A DNA stretch of 64,000 nucleotides from Lingula anatina (lineage: Eukaryota; Brachiopoda; Lingulata; Lingulida; Lingulidae), in contig NW_019774069.1 of the NCBI RefSeq assembly GCF_001039355.2, positions 1,223,301 to 1,287,300 on the forward strand. Direction: 5' to 3'. Below are positions 53,267 through 64,000 of the stretch, in pieces. The notes beneath the pieces were generated by a model. That model saw only the letters and a program-made list of their open reading frames with translations, did not search any database and had not been told where the DNA came from. The translations under genes and the position numbers were made by a program. The stretch's first letter is position 1, and each line of letters starts with the position of its first letter.

Positions 53267-54116
53267 TGTACACTTCTATAAAAGATAAAAATCATTTTCA
53301 TCATAAAAGTAAAGATGTCTATGTACAATGTTTGCAAAACACATATTGTGATGATGCTATCTTTATCAACCATCTAGTTTACATGCTGGACTTTCTGCAT
53401 GGAAAATATGCAATCAAAACTTGGAAAATATGCAATCATTAATATAAGGTTTCTATCTCTTAAAACGTACATTATTTCTTAATCAAACATCATTTCACAT
53501 TTAAGACATGAGTGAGTTCTGAAATGACAATTTGAAAAACTGACAAAAATAAAATATGATGTAAACATTACATGTATACCATGACTGGAACTGTTATTTG
53601 TTATCAAGGCAAAGCACCTTATGTCTGGAATGCATCTCAGCACGAGTTCACATTCACTAATTGACAGTTACACCTTTACCTGCTGCTTACACTTAATACA
53701 GCAAGACAAGTATGATATCTTGGCAGTGAAGTAGGTCTTAAACTCATGTGCCAAAAAAACAATAATGAAAAGGAAAACACAGTTTGCATTGGTACATTTC
53801 CATTCTGCCCCATGTAATGCACAGATTAAAAGACATCCAACAGTCATACCTCTCACAAAATTCTTAAAAAGCTTCCATTCTACCAATAACACATTTAAGT
53901 AGTAGTGTGGCATTAAAGCATTCCACAATGCAGTCTTACTGAGTTCTGCTGTCTGTACAGTAGTTCTTAGGGCTTCTTCCTTACTCTTTACTTGGTACCA
54001 AAGTGCTGAGAGGAACTGGTTGTTGCTGTAGTAAACTACATTTATTGGGTGATGCATTTAACCCCATTCAAAGCACAAGAATATTTATAAATGAGATTAA
54101 ACCTTAATTTATCTGA

Positions 54117-57100
54117 CTAAACCATGGGAGACAGTCTTGGACAGCTGTTTTGTCCCTGCTCATCTTCCTGTTGTGCCTCAATGGGTGTGTAGGGTGGGGG
54201 TGGGATGGATGAAAGATCTACATGGTAGGATGATACCTCATTGTCCAGCAGGCTTGCAGTTGAACTGGTCAATAAGAAAAATGGGAAACATTACAATTTT
54301 ATAATGGTAAAATAGACCACTCATCTGAACGAAATAACTCACAGAAAAATATAATAATAATAATAATAATAATAATCTCTTAAAAACCTGACATCAACAA
54401 AGCCTACACTGTTTCATATTTTCATAATGGACACAGTGCATGTACATAAAAAATGTTCTTCATAACCATGTTGTATTTTTTAGATGTTCTTACATCTACT
54501 GAATTTGTAACTGGGTCTCAATATTCAGAAAAGCAGCAGCTTATTCTAAAATCTGATACACAGATTAGGAATTTTCTTATGATGGACTGAAATTGTAAAC
54601 ACAGAAAAAGCTAGTACACTATCATTTTTCATTCAATATCCTACTTTTGCTTTTAAGTAATACAGTTATTTTGGCAACAGATGAAAAAAATATTAATTCC
54701 ATGCCCACATATAGTCACCATAAGACCGAACTTCTTTCCACATTTTTCAACCATCCATAACAGTACTAACAACTGCTTTTAGGATCTTGTTTTACTTCAA
54801 GTCAGTATTACCTGTTATCTATCCCCACGAGGGGCTTCCATGTGTCTAAGCCTGGGCATCTAAATGCTTTAAGGTGGTAATTATACAAGGTTGATCAATG
54901 CTTGGCAAAAACAATCCAGCTTTTTTTCAAATTGATGCTCATCGGTAAAACTAACAAATATTATTACAAAATCTTGAACAAACAAACCTTTCATCAATGA
55001 CTTCTTCCACCAGTTCTTCCCCGTGGGAGGTATGCCTGGAAGATGGTTGGATGTGTGGAGAGGAAGCGGTGCCCACTGTGGTTACTGGAAGGTTCAGGTA
55101 GTGACTGGTGCTGTAAGGTGGAGGATCCTCTGGCATGTCTTGCACCTCTTCATAACTAGGTAAATGGAGCCCTTTATCTACATACCAAGAAAATAATATT
55201 ACTAATGTCATGGAATACCAGTAGGCATTACATGGAAACTGGCATACTAAGTATTTCAATAAATTTAGATGTTTGTTTGTGGATAAAATGGTGTTTGAAC
55301 CAGTTAAACTGGGATTAGATTTGATTGGTTGAGACTAGAACAAACTAAACATGCTCCTATGTTGGTCCTACAACGTAGGTTGAGAAGGGTGGAATTTGCA
55401 ACAATATCCTTCTCCCAATGAGCCTCGTTTCTATCAGTGACAGTGTAAGACAGAGGGAGTATATACACATCTGAGGGTCTGTGAAGTATTTGTTATATTT
55501 TTCTTTAAAAGTTTAAACATAGTGATGTGATAAATTCTTTATGCAATTACTGGAGGGATACCAATGGTATGTGCACCTCAACTTATTATATATATATAAT
55601 TCCTGTATTTATTTCCTGCATCCTACACCTGATTGTTTTCAAATTCAAATTTATTATAACAAAAAATGTCTATGTCAAATCAAACTAACCTGGATCAAAT
55701 AAAGGCTGAAAAAAATTTATTGTTCTATTGCCCCTTCTACTATGCCTTCTTCTCTGAAGAGCTTGTCTTTTCAACCGCCTGTGTTGATATATACAACAGA
55801 AGCTCACTGCAGCTATGATGACCCATATCAGCCAAAACCCTGAAGCAAAAGTCCTTGTTTGTTCTAAATGATGGTTTACTATGCAATGATAAATAATATG
55901 TTTTGCTCAAGTACTCAAGAAGACAAATACTTGGTCTGGCAGAGAGACAACACTCTACAATAATGTAAAACAAGTATTAATATGGTGAAACTTGGAAACT
56001 CTCCCTAAAATTATCATTATTATTATCATCATCAATACATCATACAAACTTTACTCTTCACTTCTTTTTTCTTTCTCAACATACCATTTCAAATCTCTCA
56101 TTTAAAAAATACACTCCCTGATGAACAGATGACAAAATATTAAGTCATATAACTGCAATTAAAGTACAGATACATGCAGTACCATTGTCAAATTAAGTTG
56201 AGTACTTACACCACAACTCATAATAATATGTACAACATTTCCCTTTCCCACAACAATGAGACTCTTCACAATAGAAGTCTGAATCAGGACAGTAATCCAA
56301 AGCCTGAAAAGAAATAAACTACAACTGAAAAAACTGTCTTGGCCAAGATCATAAACTCCCTACTATTGAAAACAATCTTATGTTATTTTTCAACATTCAT
56401 ACCTTTGAATGATATCTATTGGGTTCTTTTGCAAGAAAAGTTATGTGTAAGCACTGTTATAAGTGTATTTTCTATGTCTACTTCAGACACAGGGGCTATT
56501 CCCACAGATATTTGAATCGATCTATCTCCCTGGGGAGTCACACTAAATTGCTGTCAACTTGGCTGACTTTAATGTCTGTCACACCTAGTAAAGCTGTTAG
56601 GGGGTAATTATCTTTACCCCTTAGCTGATTTGGTAGGCGTGACAGACATTTAAGCTGGTTAGTTGATAACAATTTAGGGAGACTCCCCAGGGAGTTAGAT
56701 CGATCCAGATGGATCGATCTATGTATGGGAACCCAGTCGTAGTTGATATCCAAAACCCTACTAATACATGAAATTGCTAGTTAACACATTTTTTTTTTGT
56801 GCGAAGGGTGTTGGCATAGTTGCATGTATCAGCCAATACAGGCACATCTGCCAAAATAGTGAGTACTAGGTACATCTGGTGATTAAGATTTACATTGAAT
56901 TAAGTAGCTTTATTTCAAAACATCTTTCAAATAATGTATATTTATATATTTAAAAACCTATAATGGGAAGGGGGGACACAAGGAACAGCTAGAAATGTGT
57001 AATCAATGCAAAAGAACAATAGAAATTAACTGAGGCACAGAGCGCGCGACCTTGATAATAATCTGTTCAGGCTCCCGTGGAGCTATCAACACAGCTTATT

Positions 57101-57986
57101 TGAGACAATGGGCGAATGATTACCCGAACACACACGTCTTCAAAGGAAGATGCCGCGTTTCAAATCCCTTCATAATTTTGTCCATGCCCTAGGAAAATAC
57201 TTTGATCTGCAAATAGCTTACAAGTCCAACACTGCAAATCTTTCATCAAAATAGAGTAAATTACCATGTCATTCAAAATTGTATTTTGAACTCCAAATAA
57301 TTATTTTGGTGATGATTCCTTATTAAAATTAATTTGGACAGGAGAAAGTTTCATTTTAAATGCCAGTTATCAGTAGAATATACTCATATCTGACGCCTAT
57401 TTTTTTTTTTTTTAATGTACATATTATGGCAGGACACATGTCACGTGCTTTAGGTTCATTTACCTGTTAATAATTTAAATATCTCATGCTTACTAGGACC
57501 CGGTTTACTTTAAGTCCAAAGAAACAAAAGGTTAGAGTATACCCGGTGACATCAGGACAAGGCGGAAACGTCACACATTTACTTTTCATTCAATTCGTAA
57601 ACAACTGCATGCGTTCACATAAATTCAGACAAAGTAAACCTTTCTTTAAAGGAAGGTAATAAACTTCAAACTGTGACATAATGCCGACCACTAACTCTGT
57701 TTCAAAACTATATGGTCAACACATTTACTCAAACAACATCTTCGACATATAAATAAAGACAACAGAAAACACAAACTGGGAAATCTCTTTAAACCAGCTG
57801 ACTACAAATAACAAGCCACGACCCTAAATAACCGCACATAAAACGTTTGCGCAACAATTAACTTTTCGACTTCCATATTCCACCTGTAAAACTTATTGTT
57901 AAAGTTTATCATTCACAAACCTTTATCAAAGAAGCTGAATGAGAAAATAGTGTAATAATCGCCACTTTGAAAGTTTCACTCCCCAT
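54117..57986 (-). CDS. WW-domain-binding protein 1-like membrane adaptor, 5 exons
   Basis: Coding exons in transcript order are 57986-57921, 56303-56210, 55839-55690, 55177-54988 and 54264-54117. All have GT-AG borders and matching phases, giving 215 aa. Residues 1-22 form a weak signal peptide. Residues 23-53 are a short cysteine-rich luminal domain (C-P, C, CC, CC) ending in the family hallmark YYYELWWFWLIW. The membrane helix is about 53-71, followed by an Arg-rich juxtamembrane stretch. The cytoplasmic tail has LPSYEEV and two PPxY motifs (PPPY 122-125, PPPY 189-192). Vertebrate WBP1 and WBP1L share this layout and recruit WW-domain proteins such as NEDD4-family ubiquitin ligases through PPxY. 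The tail is shorter than in WBP1L. Which of the two vertebrate genes it matches is not decidable, since it may predate their split. The gene converges with K2P channel 2. Confidence 0.92.
54350..54376. repeat. (ATA)n microsatellite in last intron of the WBP1-like gene
   Basis: Trinucleotide run of about 27 bp between the last two exons. Confidence 0.85.
56518..56702. mobile_element. Imperfect hairpin element, family member 2
   Basis: The left arm (CGATCTATCTCCCTGGGGAGTC...) pairs with the right arm (...GACTCCCCAGGGAGTTAGATCG) along some 85 bp, with a short centre near 56605. It lies in intron 1 of the WBP1-like gene. The right arm shares GCGTG-CAGACA-TTAAGCTG-TT with the hairpin at 27150-27350. 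Confidence 0.7.
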
Positions 57987-58045
57987 TCTCTTGTCATTTT
58001 GCGTTGGCCTCGATTTGAAATTTAAACGCCAACGGTTGGATTGTC

Positions 58046-58058
58046 ATGCAAATATTGG
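58046..58058 (-). promoter_or_regulatory. CCAAT box directly next to an octamer, WBP1-like promoter candidate
   Basis: On the minus strand a CCAAT box (58058-58054) is followed at once by ATTTGCAT (58053-58046), the POU/Oct octamer, 60-72 bp upstream of the start codon at 57986. A palindromic Myb-like CCAACGGTTGG lies between them and the ATG (58029-58039). These motifs fit a TATA-less proximal promoter, but their function is inferred only from match and position. Confidence 0.45.
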
Positions 58059-58578
58059 TGGCGCCATCTGACGGCCGTAACGTAAATGGCTTCGGCAAAG
58101 CGACTTATTGTAAATCTGTCCGGTGTAACGATACTGAGGGTCCATGTTGCAGAGACCCCGACTTCGATATAGTTATAATGGTTAGTGTTAGTCTGACCTA
58201 CAGTAAGTGGGGCAAAATTTAGGGCGAGGGTTACCTGTACAAATGAATTGGAAGCGGACTCTCTATCATGGGGGACTCCGTCACGTTACAACGGTCTGTC
58301 CGGGTGGGCATGTAGCCTACTCTGACCGGGTGCTTGTAATTATTCATATAGCACTTTTTTTGCATTCATGTTACTTCACGTCTGTATTTTGTATTGGAAA
58401 ATATTAAAATTATTATCAAGTACGCGTTGATAGTATATCATTATACATGTATAGGCCTAATGATAGTAGGCCTATATCATTATACATGTCCCTATGTGTG
58501 TAATGGGGGAGCGGGAGGGGTGTTTGCTCGAGTGGCTAAACATAAAAAAGCGAGGCAGACATAAAGCAGGAAATGATG

Positions 58579-58739
58579 ATGCACAAAATAGTTTTTTTTT
58601 TTTTTCAATTTTGATGCAGTATTACATAATGCTAAACAGCAAAATCAACATCAAATTTTAATTATGCACAACGGGTAACAAAGACAGTAGGCCTACATGT
58701 AGGCCTACCGGTACCAGTAAGGCCTACTAAGAATAGCAC

Positions 58740-58771
<32 letters not shown>

Positions 58772-59040
58772 AAAAATGAACGTTTCACAAAAATGCATTA
58801 GGGGCCTACGTGCTTCAAGGAAAAGAAACGAATTGAACTGGGTTTCTGACTCAAAGCTGTATTTTATTCCTAAGAATCGTTCTTGTAAGTGTGACTCACT
58901 GAGCATAATGTAAGTAACACAGTTTTCTTTATTACTGCTAATGGTGCACAAAATTGGATATTTTTCAATTTTGATGCAATATTGCATAATGCTTAACAGC
59001 AAGATCAACACCAAACTTAAATTATGCACAACAGGTATCA
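58579..59040. repeat. Direct-repeat pair, unit about 100 bp, offset 360 bp
   Basis: 58579-58680 and 58939-59040 align without major gaps at a constant 360-bp offset and are roughly 85-90 percent identical (shared blocks CAATTTTGATGCA and AATTATGCACAAC). This could be an old tandem duplication or the ends of an unrecognised element. Confidence 0.6.
58741..58770. repeat. Poly-T run
   Basis: Thirty consecutive T, possibly the A-tail of a reverse-transcribed element on the minus strand, though no element body is recognisable. Confidence 0.9.
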
Positions 59041-60978
59041 CGGATATTAAGAATATGCAACAGAAAAATGGCACATGAGAGTTCAAATTCACACAATTTT
59101 CATGTCAGAATGACAAAAATGAAAATTAAAAAAAAAAAAAATGCATAAATTCCAGAAAAAAAATCCTGTCAAGCTATATGTTTCCAATCTAAGTTGTATG
59201 TCAATCTTAAGAAACAAATTTTCAAGTTCAAGAATAATAAGTATAGGGCCTAACATAAACTGCATAGCTTAATGAATAACGATTGGGCTGAATTTTTGGA
59301 CTCTATCTGTATTTTACAGATATATATTAATCAAATCTGTAAGTTTGAAGTCAAAAGGCCAAATGGTTGTTCACTTAAATTGTTGTCTCTGAAGTAGTGT
59401 ACGGCATCGGCGACGTAACCAGCGACGACAGACAAAGGCGATGGATGGATGTACAGAAACGATGTACACATTTACGTAAACAATGTAACTAACATGGGTA
59501 AAAAAAAATGCCACCTGGTTCTTACGTTTTAAAATGTGATAGGCCGTCTTAAGCACACTAAGAAATCTACGGAGGTACGGTGCCTGTAGGCCTACTATTA
59601 TAGCACCTGGGCCCAGTACCCGTTAGGTCTACCGGAACGTTCCAAATAATTGATACTCGGTGAGATCTTCAGTTTGCGACGCTTAAAACTAGGTTGTCTA
59701 AGCTCTTTTAATTTGCCTCTCTCAGTGATGTACTGTACGGAAACTGTTAAATTGGTAATACAATGTACCGGTATGTTTCCTGTAAACTTTGAAAAAAGGG
59801 AAATTCTTAACTACATTGTACACCTAAGATAGTAAAAAATCGACTGGAAAATAGCCCCTCACAAGCCAAATTACCTTACCCGAAAGAGATACTCGCACAG
59901 TTACTCTTGTAACTCAATTACTCTATAGATACAAGTAGGCTTACATGCATATTTGAATTGCATTCTGTGCATGTAGGGCGGCTCTGAGGTTTATTTCCGG
60001 CTAGGAACAACCCAATAACGTTGTTTCATGGGTCCAGAAGTTTCATCCAGGTGGTACATTCTGTATGGACTTGCACCCACCTTAGGGGACTTTGGGGAAG
60101 GCATTCTTCAAAATTTCCAAAGAAAAATATTTTTCAAAAGATTGAAAAAGAGGAGAGATAATTAGCTCGCGCGAATGTTTGTTTCCTTAAAAAGGTGTAA
60201 AACGCGTTCGGGTGTATTATTTTCCTATTACCGGTTTGATTTTGATCGGTCATAGAAAACGCTGGCTACATTTTGGGTTTTACTCGTGAACGGAAAAATG
60301 GATAGATGAGTGAAATCACTGTAAATCAAATCAAAATCAGTACAAAGTTGTCTACTAGACTTCCTCACAGTACCCGCAAACCATGTCACACTGATTACAC
60401 GCATAGCAGGGAATTTATTCATTTAAATGCATGTACGGTAATATAGTTTATAAGCAGTAGAAGGCTAGCAGCAAACTTCTTCCCAAAATGGAGAAAGCTT
60501 TAATGAACGGAAGAAAATTTTAAAAACGTTTTATTTCGCAGCCACAAATGTATTTGCTCAAAGTTGACACGTCAATATTCAGATTTTAAAATACCCACCT
60601 TGCTTTTGTAGCATCCTTTATATTGATAAGCAGTTCAGCTTTCTTTGACTATTCTTAACATACTCTGTCACTAAGTCTATAAATACATATACGATCCATT
60701 TAATCTTAGGAAAGCCATCCTACCGCAAATCCTTTTTCTCGAGAGCAGAAGGAACCATCAATAACAGATAGGGTTCTTGTGTCATTTCCTTCAATGTATT
60801 ACTCTGGTGATTGTCACTGACAAAAATCTGGCAAGGCGCATGTTAATGAAGGCAACATGACTTTGCTGGACTAATAAGAAAGATTAGGCCTAGAATGGAA
60901 AAAAAGTACCTTGTTTGGGCGCATTAGCCAGGCAAAGAAAATGTCAATCAGATAAATATTGTTAAATTAAACAATATA

Positions 60979-61190
60979 CTAAACCCTGCATGCATGTAAG
61001 GCTGACACATCAAAGTATTTCCTCAGAAAATTAAGATCTTGCACGAACGCAGCGTCACAGACAGATGCCAGCTCTATACTTGGTTTTTCTTTAGGTTCCT
61101 GAGTTTCTGGGAATGTCATTTTGTGGGAAAGTAACATTAATCTTTCTATCTCCGAGCCCACGACCCCGCTGCCAGGACTTTCCAGGAAAC
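60979..61190 (-). CDS. Putative terminal exon of an unrecognised minus-strand gene
   Basis: On the minus strand a pyrimidine-rich acceptor (...TTCTAATCAG) ends at 61191. It is followed by 69 open codons, after two bases completing a split codon, to a TAG at 60979-60981. The translation looks protein-like: FLESPGSGVVGSEIER, then KMTFPETQEPKEKPSIEL and FVQDLNFLRKYFDV. I do not recognise the family. No upstream exon is identified between 61.2 and 64 kb, so the gene would extend beyond the window or have small exons I could not find. A candidate AATAAA lies 440 bp downstream. It may be chance. Confidence 0.35.
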
Positions 61191-64000
61191 CTGATTAGAA
61201 ATAAGATAAAGAGATGACAGTCTCTAAGAATTCACTAAGGCCCTTATATTCAGTATTCACTATGAGCAAATCAAAGTGGTGGTGAAATACTCTCACTCAT
61301 CATTGAAACATCTCTTTTAGAAAATACATTTTACAGTCGTACTGACATTGATTGTCCCGCTTTAAAACGAAAAGGGTGTTCAAACACACAGAAAAAGGGC
61401 TCTTTTGTGTCCACGATATAAAAGTCATGGATGACACCACACTATATTACAAGGTTTATTGCACGGTTAAACAAGGTGCCCCAACTACACAAAACAAACT
61501 CCCTGTGGCAGCCTCGAATCTTCATTAATGGACAAAGCCGAACAACATGCTAATAAATCCTAAAGAAAAACTATCTAACGGTTTCTTTGTTTTAGTAGAA
61601 ATCCCATTTGGCCTGATAACTTCACCACAGAGGTTATAAAAAGTTGACGATATATTGAAACTTCTAGGACTCTATTTCATCTCTAATTTTGTTAATGGGA
61701 CCTAGACATGGAAAATATTCTCTCCAAGACTATATCTTGTGCATGGTCAAACATGAAGAAAAATGGTCCTATAAATTGTTTGAAAAAACATTCTCAGACG
61801 GACTGAAAGTAGACATAATATGTAGACATTATGCTGGAGCTGTGAGGGATTCCCATTTTCATTCTCTGATTCGATACCTCTAGAGAACACCCAGTAAATG
61901 GCTCTTCACGTGATAAACTTAAATACAAAGAAGCATGGGATTTCTACTTGTTCGTGTAAAAATGTTTCATGAGATTAAATAAATGAAAAAGATTGTAGGA
62001 AATATCATTCTTTGGTTATCTTTTACCCCATTGATGGACTGGTTTATACATGTTTCAATATGAACCATGCCTTTTCATGATAGAAAGTATTGTTAACATC
62101 TCTCTTTAAAATGTTTATTTTAAAGATTAAATCTAACTTCATTTTAAAATATTTCATAAATGGATTGTTGCGTATATTACAAGGATAGAGAGAATACCAA
62201 AAAGCCTTATTATTTATGATAAGCTTCTTTGATATCGGTGGAATGGTTGGAAATATAGAATTTTTTTATTATCAATGTCGAGACCTGCAAATCGTTCGAA
62301 AAGTATGATCTGTGTGTAAAGATAAGTATATCAAATTGAAATGCCTGTTTAAAGAAACCGACGTAGCTTAATTTATTTTGTGTGCATTCTATAGAACTGA
62401 TCATTAATCCGCTTTAAAATGTTTGGTTATAATTTCAATGACTTTCAAGTGATTTACTATACGAAAAAATGTTTATTTACTGTGCATATAGACCCAATGT
62501 TTCTAAAATCGCAGGCCATTGTTATCAAACCCAAAAGGCGAATAAACCAGTCACTAAGGTCGGAACAAGCATGACACCTCAGAATAATGTTGCTTTTATA
62601 CATGTAAGCAATACCATAAAAATACATCAAAACCAATAACCATAACTTATCCAGTATCAATAACAATAATTTATCCAGTTTAGCTGAAATTTATTTCTGT
62701 TACCTTTATTTTCATGGGTAAAGTACTTGACCATTAGATGTAAATGTCACAAGATATTGCAGTTTTTACTATGTACTATACTCTATGAAGAATACGTACT
62801 GGGGTACTTACTGAAAATATTAAGTTAATAAATGTATGTCCTTTCATGAGATGCATGACTATGCCTATCACTGTGTAACGTAAGACAAAAAGACAGCTAC
62901 CGCAAATGGTTTGATCGTCAAAAACACTATCTTTGGTACAATATATCGATTACGACCAATTATGCCCCCCCTCCCCCCGTCGTCATTTGTGGTCACCATA
63001 TAAAGAATCCCATTTCGCTCTTTGCAGAAAAGACTTTTACACACAATGGACAATAGAAGTGTCACCCCCTGAATTAGAGTAATCAAATAATATTAATCAA
63101 GTAATCAATAATCAAAGTAGACAGATCTTGAGTAGTTATAATGCCTGGTCTACATTTTTTATGTGAAATTTCCTGTTAATAAAATGATACCAGGAGCATA
63201 TCATTCCACAGTCATTTATATCCCCCAAAGTATTGGTTCAGTAGGGGTGACACTTCTATTGTCCATTGTGTGTACAAGGATTTTATGCGAAGGCGAAAGA
63301 AAAAAGTATTTCTGTTTTATTCAATATGTGTTTAAAGTTTTTACGTTAAATTTATGTCATGTGGCTCTTTGTATCAAGAAGCGTACGAATTTTTATTAAC
63401 TGTGGCTTAAAATTTTACCTAATGTTGTTTCTTTACAGTAAATCCAAATTCACTTAATTGTAACTGTGTGCTGTTGTATTAAAATATCTGTGAGTATGCC
63501 TTGGGATTGTTTCTGCGCGTCATTAATCTGACATTATTATATCAATATTAAAGAAAGGCTATGGATATCAACTTATGCTGCAGGCATTGCCGTTTACTTT
63601 TAAACAGTCGAAATGGCAACCCACTTACGGTGTATATGCAGCCTAAATAACAGTTGGGAAAAGGTCGACTGTGTGATTGAAAGACAACAAAAATGTCAAT
63701 CTAGATGGTTAATCATTGACCATAAATTGTGTATTGCAACATGCCTTATGACTTTTAAAACGCTTTGATATTGACAGTTCATTTGAAGTCTAGGAAGGAT
63801 GCCGCGAGATTCAACGTGGCCTATTAGCCAGGTCACCCACATTGCTACATATCAAGAAGTTGCAATTGTGATGTATGCCATTAGGGGGTTCGAAACGTTA
63901 TTAATGGCTATGACCTAGTATGGCAAAATAGCTCCCCCCCCCATGTCCTTTGCATAAGGTGCCTATCTTGATATACCGGTAGTGCAGTAAAAATACACAA
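61191..64000. other. Right-end region without recognised gene
   Basis: AT-rich DNA with short open frames only. A plus-strand frame at 61689-61883 is moderately protein-like but has no domain or splice support. If the minus-strand exon at 60979-61190 is real, this may be its intron. Confidence 0.5.

Larger units (their letters stand above)
57987..60978. other. Intergenic region left of the putative minus-strand exon
   Basis: It contains a 30-bp poly-T run (58741-58770), a direct-repeat pair 360 bp apart, and a cluster of TAGGCCTA palindromes (58453-58706). A possible AATAAA for a minus-strand gene lies at 60530-60535. No other coding signal is seen. Confidence 0.55.

Noticed and set aside
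53668-54057. 129-codon minus-strand frame
   Set aside because: It lies just past the stop of the WBP1-like gene and before its poly(A) signal, so it is 3'UTR sequence without a recognisable domain.
1-64000. tRNA, rRNA or CRISPR arrays
   Set aside because: I looked for B-box-like GGTTCRA contexts and spaced direct repeats and found none with a supporting cloverleaf or regular spacing.

Overview
The window is nuclear DNA from an animal: genes have many exons with GT-AG introns, the background is AT-rich, and no operons or bacterial signals appear. Microsatellites, small inverted-repeat elements, two nearly identical 3.3-kb copies joined at a single N, and the palindromes TAGGCCTA and TACATGTA recurring all along suggest a highly heterozygous marine invertebrate. 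An echinoderm or hemichordate fits best, but the taxon is an inference from style and not proven.

Layout. 1-3.98 kb: no gene seen. 4.0-11.43 kb (+): a seven-exon, strongly divergent heterotrimeric G-protein alpha subunit (366 aa), with altered P-loop, switch II and G5 motifs and no N-terminal lipidation residues. 11.23-18.17 kb: a region including the last G-alpha exon is present twice (11231-14530 and 14826-18173), with the second copy starting right after an N. This is probably an unmerged second haplotype. 18.38-20.10 kb (+): a two-exon secreted or GPI-anchored protein (511 aa) with a large unrecognised N-terminal region and a degenerate thrombospondin type-1 repeat. 23.27-29.53 kb (+) and 47.41-49.69 kb (+): two tandem paralogous two-pore-domain (K2P) potassium channels. 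Each is split by one intron at the same glycine codon of the first selectivity filter. A candidate extra first exon for the second lies at 37.98 kb. 54.1-58.0 kb (-): a five-exon WBP1/WBP1L-like single-pass membrane adaptor (215 aa) with two PPxY motifs and a CCAAT-octamer promoter candidate. 60.98-61.19 kb (-): a possible terminal exon of an unrecognised gene. The rest is intron and intergenic DNA with microsatellites and foldback elements.

The genes do not form a pathway in any strict sense. The G-alpha subunit and the K2P channels could belong to the same kind of signalling, since many K2P channels are modulated by G proteins, but nothing in the sequence links them. The strongest points for follow-up are the noncanonical G-alpha, the unrecognised N-terminal region of the TSR protein, the repetitive cytoplasmic tail of the first K2P channel, and a nested foldback element whose 110-bp arms are almost identical.
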